Positions 42,523-50,245 of a stretch of DNA of 64,000 nucleotides are shown here, piece after piece. Position 1 is the first letter of the stretch; each line of letters opens with the position of its first letter. A program made the position numbers and the translations under genes. Where the stretch lies: the NCBI GenBank assembly GCA_035530275.1, contig DATKVC010000017.1, forward strand, positions 62,001 through 126,000, written 5' to 3'. The stretch is from CAIJMU01 sp035530275. Its GTDB lineage: Bacteria > Spirochaetota > Spirochaetia > Treponematales > Rectinemataceae. The notes beneath the pieces are model-generated. The model saw nothing but the letters and a program-made list of their open reading frames with translations. It did not search any database and had not been told where the DNA came from.

Positions 42523-42635
42523 CAGTAACATTCGGGGCCTAGCCGGAATGCCCATGCCTTTTCGTGCCTGTCTTTGGGGCCCGAAAAGGGACGGCCTGTC
42601 GCGGACCGTTTTCCTTTTCAGAGGGGGAAAAGTAC
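42523..42635 (+). promoter_or_regulatory. Structured leader with SD inside a hairpin
   Basis: The 113-nt leader contains ATTC-GGGGC/GCC-GGAAT pairing at 42530-42550, a CTTTTCG / CGAAAAG pair flanking GTGCCTGTCTTTGGGGC at about 42557-42588, and a CTTTTC-AGAGGG-GGAAAAG hairpin at about 42613-42632 whose loop and 3' arm hold the GAGGGGG ribosome-binding site. The two T-rich 5' arms and the two A-rich 3' arms could swap partners. This suggests translational control but no known riboswitch class is recognised. Confidence 0.45.
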
Positions 42636-44720
42636 ATGAGTCTCGTACCCGTAGTCGATGTCATCAAGGAAAACTGCGTAGCCTGTCATCGCTGCATTTC
42701 CGTCTGTCCGGTCAAATATTGCCAGGACGCTTCAGGCGATACGGTTGTCATCAACCATGACCTCTGCATCGGCTGCGGTACCTGCATCGACGCCTGCACC
42801 CACGATGCGCGGCGCTATGTCGACGACTGGGACGAGTTCCTGGCCGCCTCGGCCAAGGGCGAACGTTTCGTCGCCGTCGTCGCCCCCTCCGCCGCTGCGA
42901 GTTTTCCCTCCCTCGAACGCCTCAACGGGCTCATGGCGAGCCTCGGCGTCGAGGCTGCCTTCGACGTGAGCTTCGGCGCTGAGCTCACCGTCAAGAGCTA
43001 CCTCGAGCATTTCAGGGCGAAGCAACCCGATCTCATCATCGCCCAACCCTGCCCGGCCATTGTCGCCTACATCGAGATCTGGCGACCCGAACTTCTCCGC
43101 ATGCTGGCGCCCGCCGACAGTCCGATGATGCACGCGATCAAGATGGTGCGCGAGTTCCGAAAGGAATACACCCGTCTTCGCATGGTCGTGGTTTCTCCCT
43201 GCATCGCCAAGCGTCGCGAATTCGCGGACACGGGCTCCCACGCCCTCAACCTCACCTTTAAGTCGATACTCGCCTGGCTGCGATCGAAGGGAAAGACACT
43301 CAACGACTTTCCGGAGCGGCCCTTCGATTCTCCCGACGCCGAGCGGGCGGTGCTTTTCTCCACTCCGGGAGGCCTCAAGGCCACGGTGGCGCGCGACGTT
43401 CCCGGGCTCGAGGAGAACATCAGGAAGATCGAAGGACCGGAGACCATCTATCCCTATCTCGACGCCCTCGCCGCGCGGGGAAAACCTCCCTCGCACCTGC
43501 GCATCCTCGACTGCCTGTCCTGCGAAAAGGGCTGCAACGGGGGGACGGGCACCGAGCAGCGCGCCACCCTCGTCGACGACCTCGAAGGGGCCGTGGCCAT
43601 GCGCGCGAAAAAGGCCATGCAAAAGGCGGGCGTCCTCGGCCGCCCCGAAAAGGCCGCGCGGATGATGGCCAAGCGCCTCGGCCCCTGGTGGAGGCCGGGG
43701 CTCTACGGGAGGACCTACCGCGACCGTTCGAGCTCAGTAACCCTCCGAAAGCCCAGCAACGCCGAGCTCGACGCGCTCTACAAAAAGATGCTCAAGGACG
43801 ACGAGCGCGACATCCTCAACTGCGCCTCCTGCGGCTACAACTCCTGTGAGCGCATGGCGACCGCGATTTTCAACGGTCTCAACAAGGTCGAGAACTGCCA
43901 TCATTACAAGACGACAGCGATGGCCCGCGCGAGGACTCGCGCCAACGAGGTCGCCGTCAAATTGCACGACATGATCAACGAATCCCGCCGCATCCTGGAG
44001 GACATGGTCTCCCGCTGCGGCAACGCCAAGTCGAGCCTCCATGACCAGTCGAGCGCCGTCACCGAGTCCTCCGCCTCGGTCGCGCAGATGCTCGAGACCC
44101 TCGCCGCGATCGGCAAGCTCGCAGGCAAGCAGCGCGAATCGCTCGACGTCCTCGTCGAGTCGACGGGCCGCGACACCGAGCTCGTGACGAGCGCCTTCGG
44201 CGGCATCGACCGCGTCGTCGTCGGAGTGGGCAAGGTGGCCGGTTTCAATCAAGCCATAGACGACCTCGCCCAGAATACCAACCTCCTCGCCATGAACGCC
44301 GCGATCGAGGCAGCCCACGCCGGTCAGGCCGGGCGCGGCTTCGCCGTCGTGGCCGACGAGATCCGCAAACTTGCGTCGAAGACGGGAGAGCACGCGGCCG
44401 CCATTTCGCGCGATCTCACCTCCGTATCGACGGAAATCGCGAAGACGAGCTCGGTCTCGAAGGATACGGCGAAGAGCCTCCAATCCCTCATCGGACAGTT
44501 CCGCGAGGTCGGCCAGAGTTCGAGCGAACTCGCGGCGGGCATCGAGGAACTCGCCGGCGGCTCAGGGCAGATCCGCATTTCCCTCGATCGCCTCCTCGAC
44601 ATTTCCACCGAGAACGCGGCCTTCTTCGAAATCCTCGACGAGATCAACGGCAAGCTCGCCGACATCGTTCGCGAAATCGAAAGAACGAGCGCCGAGAATC
44701 TCGAGCGCGTGACGGATTAG
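42636..44720 (+). CDS. Soluble [FeFe]-hydrogenase-like sensor fused to chemotaxis (MCP) signalling domain
   Basis: The 694-residue cytosolic protein has no membrane segment. Residues 14-54 bind two [4Fe-4S] clusters (C14-C24 and C44-C54 motifs). Residues about 75-305 match the [FeFe]-hydrogenase large-subunit domain: QPCP with C139, SPCIAK with C189/K192 and DCLSCEKGC with C296/C300 are the four H-cluster cysteine ligands. The proton-relay Cys of the catalytic TSCCP motif is Pro138 here, as expected for sensory rather than catalytic types. Residues 396-421 form an extra CxxCGxxxC...C iron-sulfur domain. Residues about 450-694 are an MCP domain with the NTNLLAMNAAIEAAHAGQAG hairpin tip that contacts CheA/CheW. 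It probably senses H2 or redox state and steers swimming. Confidence 0.88.
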   Translation: MSLVPVVDVIKENCVACHRCISVCPVKYCQDASGDTVVINHDLCIGCGTCIDACTHDARRYVDDWDEFLAASAKGERFVAVVAPSAAASFPSLERLNGLMASLGVEAAFDVSFGAELTVKSYLEHFRAKQPDLIIAQPCPAIVAYIEIWRPELLRMLAPADSPMMHAIKMVREFRKEYTRLRMVVVSPCIAKRREFADTGSHALNLTFKSILAWLRSKGKTLNDFPERPFDSPDAERAVLFSTPGGLKATVARDVPGLEENIRKIEGPETIYPYLDALAARGKPPSHLRILDCLSCEKGCNGGTGTEQRATLVDDLEGAVAMRAKKAMQKAGVLGRPEKAARMMAKRLGPWWRPGLYGRTYRDRSSSVTLRKPSNAELDALYKKMLKDDERDILNCASCGYNSCERMATAIFNGLNKVENCHHYKTTAMARARTRANEVAVKLHDMINESRRILEDMVSRCGNAKSSLHDQSSAVTESSASVAQMLETLAAIGKLAGKQRESLDVLVESTGRDTELVTSAFGGIDRVVVGVGKVAGFNQAIDDLAQNTNLLAMNAAIEAAHAGQAGRGFAVVADEIRKLASKTGEHAAAISRDLTSVSTEIAKTSSVSKDTAKSLQSLIGQFREVGQSSSELAAGIEELAGGSGQIRISLDRLLDISTENAAFFEILDEINGKLADIVREIERTSAENLERVTD

Positions 44721-44742
44721 CGCGAAACCCCGGCCAAGGCCC

Positions 44743-44765
44743 TCCCGCGGGACGAGCCCGCGGGA
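44743..44765. terminator. Hairpin between convergent genes
   Basis: Stem TCCCGCGGG (44743-44751) / CCCGCGGGA (44757-44765) with loop ACGAG, followed by a second G/C hairpin (GAGGG/CCCTC) near 44776-44792. No T-run is present, so termination strength is uncertain. Confidence 0.45.
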
Positions 44766-44819
44766 AAGGCCATCTCGAGGGCGTTCCCTCGGGGGTGCCG
44801 GCGCATTTGGGGGCGGGCC

Positions 44820-46019
44820 TCAGCGCGACGAGCCCTGTTTCGAACGCCTTTCCTTCGTGTAGCCGCGCATCGATTTGTTGATAGCCCGCCACCTCTCCCT
44901 TTCCGCGCGTCGCAGCGAAGCGTCATCCTTTCGCGCGAGCCAGGCGATCTCACGCCGAAGCTTGGTCCAGGAGGCCAGCCTCTGGGCCTCGATGCGCCCG
45001 TCGGCCAGGGCTTCCCGCACGGCGCAGCCCGGCTCGGTCTCGTGGCTGCAATCGTGGAACCTGCATTGGGCCGCGACCTCCTCAATGTCGGAGAAGGTCT
45101 GGTCGATAGATTCTTCCTCCGCCCAGAGCTGGATTTCCCTGAGCCCCGGCGTGTCGATGATGAGCGCCCCTGCGGCGGGGCTTCCTTGGGGCAGGATGAA
45201 AAGCTCCCGGCGTGTCGTCGTGTGCCTCCCCCGTTCGTCGTCGAGGCGCACGGCCCCCGTGGCCGCGATCTCTCTCCCCGCGAGGGCGTTCAGGAGGCTC
45301 GACTTGCCTGCCCCGGAGGAGCCGAGGAGGACGGCCGTGCGCCCCGGGGAAAGGATGGCCGCGAGTTCGTCAAGGCCCCTTCCGTCCACGATCGAGGTGG
45401 CGACGACCCGGTTCCCCACCGCGACGGCCTCCGCCTCGGCGACGAGGTCCTCGCCATTTTCGGAGAGATCCATCTTCGTGAGTACTATGACGGGATTCGT
45501 CCCGCCCTCCCAGGCGAGGGCGAGATAGCGTTCCAGCCTCCGCGCGTTGAAGTCGTGGCCTGCCGCGGCGACGATCAGCGCGATGTCGACGTTGGCGGCG
45601 AGAATCTGCGCCTCCTGTCTGAGCCCGGCTTCCTTGCGCGCGAGAATGCCCTCTCGCGGCAGGATCTCGACGATCATCCCCGCCGGCCCCTCCCTTCCGT
45701 CGAGACCTTCCACGCTTCGCGCGAGAACCCAATCGCCTACCGCGGGCCGATCGAAGGGCCTGGTTCCATCGTCGACCATCGAACCCGGGGCCCGAAGATG
45801 CATTTCTGCTATCCTGCCTTCGGGACCCGCCGCGAAGGCGGCGAAGCGGTCGCGGTGCACCTCGGCGATTCGCGCCGGAACGCATTCGCCACGACGCTTT
45901 TCCTGATAATTGACTATTTCGCGCAACCTGTCGTTGAAGCCGATCGATCCTAGGGCCTCGGCGAGGCGCTGGTCGTCGGCGATTTTTATGTTCGTTCCAT
46001 CCGTATTCCGTAGTTCCAC
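44820..46019 (-). CDS. rsgA: Ribosome small-subunit-dependent GTPase RsgA
   Basis: RsgA is a circularly permuted GTPase that checks late 30S maturation. The 399-residue protein from GTG 46019 (GGAG 9 nt upstream) has the OB-fold N-terminus, the G4 motif TKMDL first, then G1 GSSGAGKSSLLNAL and G3 DTPGLREI, the permuted order typical of the family. The zinc-binding CRFHDCSHETEPGC follows, with a basic C-terminal helix. It is longer than average because of an N-terminal extension of about 40 residues. No ATG fits between the promoter-distal region and the first conserved motif. Confidence 0.94.
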   Translation of the reverse strand: MELRNTDGTNIKIADDQRLAEALGSIGFNDRLREIVNYQEKRRGECVPARIAEVHRDRFAAFAAGPEGRIAEMHLRAPGSMVDDGTRPFDRPAVGDWVLARSVEGLDGREGPAGMIVEILPREGILARKEAGLRQEAQILAANVDIALIVAAAGHDFNARRLERYLALAWEGGTNPVIVLTKMDLSENGEDLVAEAEAVAVGNRVVATSIVDGRGLDELAAILSPGRTAVLLGSSGAGKSSLLNALAGREIAATGAVRLDDERGRHTTTRRELFILPQGSPAAGALIIDTPGLREIQLWAEEESIDQTFSDIEEVAAQCRFHDCSHETEPGCAVREALADGRIEAQRLASWTKLRREIAWLARKDDASLRRAERERWRAINKSMRGYTKERRSKQGSSR

Positions 46020-46196
46020 GATCCATTCTCCTGAGGCGCGACAACGCCGGGTTCTCGCGCGGACGCGGATGCGCTCCGACCGCCATGACCGAGGGCCAGG
46101 CTTGGCGCGGTAGCGCCGCAATCGTCGCTGTATCGGGGTGTCGGAGAAGGACGGGACTCAAGGAAGGATCGAAAAGGAAGAATCAAGAAGGTGAAA

Positions 46197-46253
46197 TCAG
46201 AGTCCCGAAACCTTCTCCGAACCGGCAATGGCCTTTGTGTAGGTGCTTTCCAT
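46197..46253 (-). CDS. 18-residue peptide, possible leader peptide or small protein
   Basis: ATG 46253 encodes MESTYTKAIAGSEKVSGL and stops at TGA 46197. It has an ideal SD, GAGGAG with 7-nt spacing, and lies about 27 nt downstream of a near-consensus promoter (46287-46315). No longer frame fits this start. It precedes rsgA by 177 nt on the same strand. It may be an upstream leader peptide, part of a small regulatory RNA or a tiny protein; I recognise no homologue. The quality of its signals rather than its sequence is the reason to annotate it. Confidence 0.5.
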   Translation of the reverse strand: MESTYTKAIAGSEKVSGL

Positions 46254-46286
46254 GTTGTGCCTCCTCGGTGGGACTGGTATGAACTG

Positions 46287-46315
46287 TTTATAACACGGGG
46301 CCGGAGGGCTGTAAA
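46287..46315 (-). promoter_or_regulatory. Near-consensus sigma-70 promoter upstream of the 18-residue ORF and rsgA
   Basis: On the minus strand TTTACA (46315-46310), a 17-nt spacer and TATAAA (46292-46287) match consensus at 5 of 6 bases each. Transcription should begin near 46280. Confidence 0.8.
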
Positions 46316-46340
46316 GCGGGAGTCCGGGCTCCCAAGCGGC

Positions 46341-46450
46341 CTCGCATCGCCCGCGGGCGATGCGAGAAACCCGATCTCGGCTCGACTCTGCATCCATTTA
46401 GCGCAGCTTCGCTGCGAGAACCCGACTTGGGCCTTAGCCCAAGTCGGGTT
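46341..46450. repeat. Array of three perfect hairpins at the lysS 3' end
   Basis: There are three successive perfect palindromes: a 26-bp one at 46341-46366 (CTCGCATCGCCC and its mirror), a CGCAGC/GCTGCG stem at 46402-46416, and a 14-bp stem at 46419-46432/46437-46450 with loop CTTA. The lysS stop codon (TAA, complement of 46434-46436) lies in the loop of the last one, and the codons for its last residues KPDLG form one arm. There is no T-run. They may act together as terminator and mRNA 3'-end stabiliser. Confidence 0.75.
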
Positions 46451-48053
46451 TCATAGTCGGGAAGAGGATGACGTCGCGGATGGAGTAGGCGTCGGTGAGG
46501 AACATGACGATGCGGTCGATGCCGATGCCCATGCCGCCGGTGGGGGGCATGCCGACCTCGAGGCTCGACACGAAGTCCTCGTCGAGGGCATAAGCCTCGT
46601 CGTCTCCGAGCTCCTTCTCCCTCGCCTGCTGCTGGAAGCGCTCGAGCTGGACGATGGGGTCGTTCAGCTCGGAGTAGGCGTTGGCGATCTCGCGGCCATA
46701 GACGAAGGCTTCGAAACGCTCGGTCATCGTGGGATCGCCGGGCTTCTGCTTGGTGAGGGGAGAGATGTCCGTCGGGTAGTCGATGACGAAGGTGGGTTGT
46801 ATGAGGTTCTTTTCGGCGAACTTCTCGAAGGCCGCGTTGAGGATGTCGCCCTTCGTGCAGTCCTTGAGCTTCTTCTTGAGATCCTCTTCGAGACCCTGGG
46901 CCTTCGCAATCGCGCGAGCCTCCTCGTCGGTCTTGACGAGGTTGAAGTCGGGGCCGCCGTACTCCTTCACCGCGTCGATCATCGTGATGCGGCGCCAGGG
47001 GGCGGCGAACTCGAGCTCGGTACCCTGGTAGTTCAGCTTGGTCGAGCCGGCAGCCTTCAGTGCGGCGTGGGAGATGAGGCCCTCGCAGAGCTCCATCATG
47101 CCCTTGTAGTCGGTGTAGGCCTGGTAGAGCTCGATCATCGTGAACTCGGGATTGTGACGGATGTCGATGCCCTCGTTGCGGAAGTTCTTGCCCATGTCGT
47201 ACACGCGCTCCATGCCGCCGACGATGCAGCGCTTGAGGTAGAGCTCGGTGGCGATGCGGAGGTAGAGCTGGAGGTTGAGGGCGTTCGACTTCGTGACGAA
47301 GGGGCGGGCGGCGGCGCCCGAAGCTATAGTAGCGAGGATGGGGGTCTCGACCTCGATGAACTCGCGCGAGTCGAGGTACTCGCGGATCGCGGAGACGATC
47401 TTCGTGCGGCGCTTGAAAGTCTCCATGACCTCGGGGTTCATCACGAGGTCGAGATAGCGGCGGCGGTAGCGGACCTCTGTGTCCTGGAGACCATGGTATT
47501 TCTCGGGCAGGGGCTCGAGGCCCTTGGCGAGGAGCTGGATGGTCTTCACGTGCACGGAGATCTCGCCCCGTCTCGTGCGGAACACGAAGCCCCTCACGCC
47601 GACGATATCGCCGCGGTCGAAGGTCTTCACTCGTCCATACTCGTCGGCGCCTAGATCGTCGATGTTGATGTAGAGCTGGATGCGGCCGTCGCGGTCCTGG
47701 AGGTCGACGAAGGAGGCCTTGCCCCCGTCGCGGAAGGACATGATGCGGCCCGCGACGGAGACAGCTTCGATTTTCGCGGCCTGACCCTCGGGAAGGCTAC
47801 CGCCCTTTTCCAGGGCCTCGAAGGCTACCTTCAGTTCCTGCGAATGGTGGGTTTGCTCATAGCTGACGACGGAGAAGGGGTCTCGGCCCTCGGCCTGGAG
47901 TTTTTGGAGTTTTTCTCGGCGGATGCGCTGCTGCTCGGAAAGGTCCTGGGCTTCGCCGGCTTCGGAAGCCGGCGCCGCGGCGTTCTCCATCGCGGAGGTC
48001 TTCTTCGCTGCTTCAGCGCCTTGTTTCGTTTCGTCGTTCTGCTGCCTGCTCAT
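46434..48053 (-). CDS. lysS: Lysine-tRNA ligase, class II
   Basis: The 539-residue enzyme charges tRNA-Lys. An OB-fold anticodon domain (VAGRIMSFRDGGKASFVDLQD) is followed by the class II core: motif 2 with FRNEGIDIRHNPEFTMIELYQAY near residue 300 and motif 3 GMPPTGGMGIGIDRIVMFLT near the C-terminus. The N-terminal 45 residues are an Ala/Glu/Gln-rich extension not found in most bacterial LysRS. GGAG precedes ATG 48053. The C-terminus ends within the hairpin at 46419-46450. Confidence 0.97.
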   Translation of the reverse strand: MSRQQNDETKQGAEAAKKTSAMENAAAPASEAGEAQDLSEQQRIRREKLQKLQAEGRDPFSVVSYEQTHHSQELKVAFEALEKGGSLPEGQAAKIEAVSVAGRIMSFRDGGKASFVDLQDRDGRIQLYINIDDLGADEYGRVKTFDRGDIVGVRGFVFRTRRGEISVHVKTIQLLAKGLEPLPEKYHGLQDTEVRYRRRYLDLVMNPEVMETFKRRTKIVSAIREYLDSREFIEVETPILATIASGAAARPFVTKSNALNLQLYLRIATELYLKRCIVGGMERVYDMGKNFRNEGIDIRHNPEFTMIELYQAYTDYKGMMELCEGLISHAALKAAGSTKLNYQGTELEFAAPWRRITMIDAVKEYGGPDFNLVKTDEEARAIAKAQGLEEDLKKKLKDCTKGDILNAAFEKFAEKNLIQPTFVIDYPTDISPLTKQKPGDPTMTERFEAFVYGREIANAYSELNDPIVQLERFQQQAREKELGDDEAYALDEDFVSSLEVGMPPTGGMGIGIDRIVMFLTDAYSIRDVILFPTMKPDLG

Positions 48054-48108
48054 GCTGCTCCGCCTCGTGAAAAGGTTGCCGCATAGTAGCTGAAGAAGGC
48101 CGCGAGCT

Positions 48109-48735
48109 TCAATCGGAGGATACCAGGGCTGCGCCCTGCAAACTCTTTCCGAGCTCGAGATAGAAGAGCAGCCCGGCGCTGAAGCCCGCGGCGAAGGCCT
48201 GGAGGGCGTCGGTGGAAGCGAAGCCGATACCGCCGTCCTCCGATTCGGCCGCCCCTATCTCCCAGGCCTTCCAATCCAGCGAGGCGACCAAAGCGAGACT
48301 AGCCGCTTTTGAAAGGCGACGCCGAGCCAGGGTCGCCTCCACGCCAATTAGGGATGGCAGTTGCCCCGGGACGAGGCGAAGGCGCCTCCCCGACTCTATC
48401 GAGAGGTCTACCTCTCCCAGGGGCTGGACGAGGCCGACGATGAGGGCGATGTCCCCGCCTAATCCAAAGGCGAGGGATGGCTCGAAAAGCCAGGTTGCGA
48501 GCTTCGCGTCGCCCGCCACGTCACATCGGAGGGACGGAACAAAGGGCAGTCCCGGAAAGGAGAGGCTCACCGAGGCCCTTACGCCCCGGAGCGGCTCCTC
48601 GAGCCCGAGCAGGGGACCGAGCCCAAGGTCGAGGGCAGGGGAAAGGCTGTCGGGGGGGCTAGGCGCGGCCGCGAGGGGAAACAGGCCAAGGACAAGACAG
48701 GGCCAAAGCCGGATGGAAAGGCGAGGAGGACGCAT
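48109..48735 (-). CDS. Exported protein of unknown function
   Basis: The 208-residue protein from ATG 48735 (GGAG with 5-nt spacing) starts with a clear signal peptide (RLSIRLWPCLVLGLFPLAAA). The mature part alternates short hydrophobic and polar strands (VRASVSLSFPGLPF, ATWLFEPSLAFGLGGDIALIVGL), as in small beta-barrels or periplasmic beta-sheet proteins. There is no recognisable domain and no terminal aromatic residue. It lies between lysS and tsaD on the same strand, with a gap of 55 nt to lysS. Codon use is like its neighbours. Confidence 0.65.
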   Translation of the reverse strand: MRPPRLSIRLWPCLVLGLFPLAAAPSPPDSLSPALDLGLGPLLGLEEPLRGVRASVSLSFPGLPFVPSLRCDVAGDAKLATWLFEPSLAFGLGGDIALIVGLVQPLGEVDLSIESGRRLRLVPGQLPSLIGVEATLARRRLSKAASLALVASLDWKAWEIGAAESEDGGIGFASTDALQAFAAGFSAGLLFYLELGKSLQGAALVSSD

Positions 48736-48857
48736 GGGAGCTCCGGATCGTCGGGAATCGCGGACGCGAATAGTCGGGCCGCGCACTACCAACGCCTCCG
48801 GCATGCGCCAGCGCTTCAATTTGGTTTGCGCAGATCAGTAGGCGATCGGGAAATGTT

Positions 48858-48875
48858 GGGAGGCGAGGCCCTCCC
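48858..48875 (-). terminator. Weak terminator candidate after tsaD
   Basis: Stem GGGAGG / CCTCCC with a 6-nt loop lies 13 nt after the tsaD stop, followed on the minus strand by AACATTT. The U-tract is poor. Confidence 0.35.
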
Positions 48876-48887
48876 TACGCCCCGGGC

Positions 48888-49907
48888 TCAGGATGCCTGG
48901 TTGAGCCTTCGGTAGAGGGGCACCCGGGCGGAGACCCCCGTGTCGAGTCCAGATCGCTCTCCCCGCAAAAAGTGGCGGGCGGCCAGGCCGGCGATCATCG
49001 CCCCGTTGTCGCCGCAGAGCCCGAGGGAGGGGAAATGCACCTCGAGGTCGGTTCGGGAAGAGAGGAGGGCGCGAAGATAGGAATTGGCCGCGACGCCTCC
49101 GCCGGCGACGATGCGCCTGAGCCCCGCGTCTTCGGCGGCGCGGAGGAGCCGATCGACGAGTAAATCGACCGCCGCCTTGCGAAAGCTCGCGGCGATGTTT
49201 TCCGGGCTCGTCTCCGCACCCGGCCTCCGATACTGCTCGAGTTGGCGGATCACCGCCGTCTTGAGTCCCGAATAGGAAACGTCGTAGGGATGGGGACCCT
49301 TGTAGAGATGGGGTTTCGGAAAGCGGAAGGCTTCGGGATCACCCTTCTCGGCGAGGCGGTCGATGGCGAGGCCGCCGGGATAACCGAATCCGTAATGCTT
49401 CGCGACCTTGTCGAAGGCCTCGCCCACGGCGTCGTCTATGGTGGTGCCGAGCACTTCGATGCGATCGAAATCCTCGACCTTCGCGATGATCGAATGCCCT
49501 CCGGAAACGAGGAGGCCGAGGAAGGGGTAGGGGATTTCCTCCTCGAGCTGGGGGGCGTAGAGATGGGCGAGTATGTGGTTGACGGCGAGGAAGGGCTTAT
49601 CGAGGGACCAGGCCATGCCCTTGGCGAAGGAAAGCCCGACGAGGAGGGATCCGACCAGGCCGGGCCGGGCGGTTGCCGCTATCCCGTCGAGTTCGGCTGG
49701 GCTCAACTTCGCCTCGTCCAATGCGCGACTCACGACGCCGGTGATCCACTCGAGGTGGGTGCGGCTCGCTATTTCCGGGACGACGCCTTGGTACCGTTCA
49801 TGAAGGGGGATCTGGGTCGCGACGATGTTGGAAAGAATCTCTTTTCCGTCCCGCACGACGGCGGCGGCGCATTCGTCGCAGGAACTCTCAATGCCGAGGA
49901 CGAGCAT
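48888..49907 (-). CDS. tsaD: tRNA threonylcarbamoyladenosine transferase subunit TsaD
   Basis: TsaD transfers the threonylcarbamoyl group to A37 of ANN-decoding tRNAs. The 339-residue protein starts MLVLGIESSCDECAAAVV, the conserved TsaD opening, has the metal-binding NHILAHLYA near residue 108 and the GLLVSGGHS and NKVAKHYGFGYPGG-type segments (here FDKVAKHYGFGYPGG). Length is standard. GAAGAGG precedes the ATG. The start overlaps a small upstream gene by 20 nt, so the two are likely translationally linked. Confidence 0.97.
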   Translation of the reverse strand: MLVLGIESSCDECAAAVVRDGKEILSNIVATQIPLHERYQGVVPEIASRTHLEWITGVVSRALDEAKLSPAELDGIAATARPGLVGSLLVGLSFAKGMAWSLDKPFLAVNHILAHLYAPQLEEEIPYPFLGLLVSGGHSIIAKVEDFDRIEVLGTTIDDAVGEAFDKVAKHYGFGYPGGLAIDRLAEKGDPEAFRFPKPHLYKGPHPYDVSYSGLKTAVIRQLEQYRRPGAETSPENIAASFRKAAVDLLVDRLLRAAEDAGLRRIVAGGGVAANSYLRALLSSRTDLEVHFPSLGLCGDNGAMIAGLAARHFLRGERSGLDTGVSARVPLYRRLNQAS

Positions 49908-50115
49908 GGGCCTCTTCCATCATGAGGCGCGCGATGGTAGAGAGCGAAAAGCCTTCTTCCGCGAGGGGGCGATAGAGTTCGGTGAGGGTTTCGGCAAGAT
50001 CGGCCGACCATACCGTGCCTATCATAACTGCCGGGCTGCCGCCTTCGGCCTTCTTTTTCCCCTCTTCGAAGGCGATGAGGATGGAATTCCGCTCAGTCCC
50101 AAAATCCAGAAACAC
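49888..50115 (-). CDS. Small protein of unknown function overlapping tsaD
   Basis: The 75-residue frame starts at GTG 50115 and runs 20 nt into tsaD. Codon use (GCC, CTC, ATC, GGC, GAA) matches the real genes here, unlike shadow frames. The protein has a short strand-like start (MFLDFGTERNSILIAFEEGKK), a central hydrophobic VMIGTVWSADL and a helix TLTELYRPLAEEGFSLSTIARL. A weak promoter TTGCCT-17-TACTGT lies about 85 nt upstream. No good SD is visible. I recognise no family. It may be a regulatory or chaperone-like partner of tsaD. Confidence 0.55.
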   Translation of the reverse strand: MFLDFGTERNSILIAFEEGKKKAEGGSPAVMIGTVWSADLAETLTELYRPLAEEGFSLSTIARLMMEEAHARPRH

Positions 50116-50245
50116 GCTTCGCCCCCGCTTCGGTCAACATCCGCCCCGGGCGAAGGCCGAACTGTCGGCGCGCGGTGCGGTATCTACCCACAGTAGTGGA
50201 ATCGGGCTGCCGAGGCAAGGAGTCCTTTTATCCCCGGCTTAGGCT

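Noticed and set aside
45986..46393. 135-codon open frame upstream of rsgA
   Set aside because: It is Arg/Pro/Ser-rich, crosses the promoter and the 18-residue ORF, has no SD at its start and shows no protein-like pattern.
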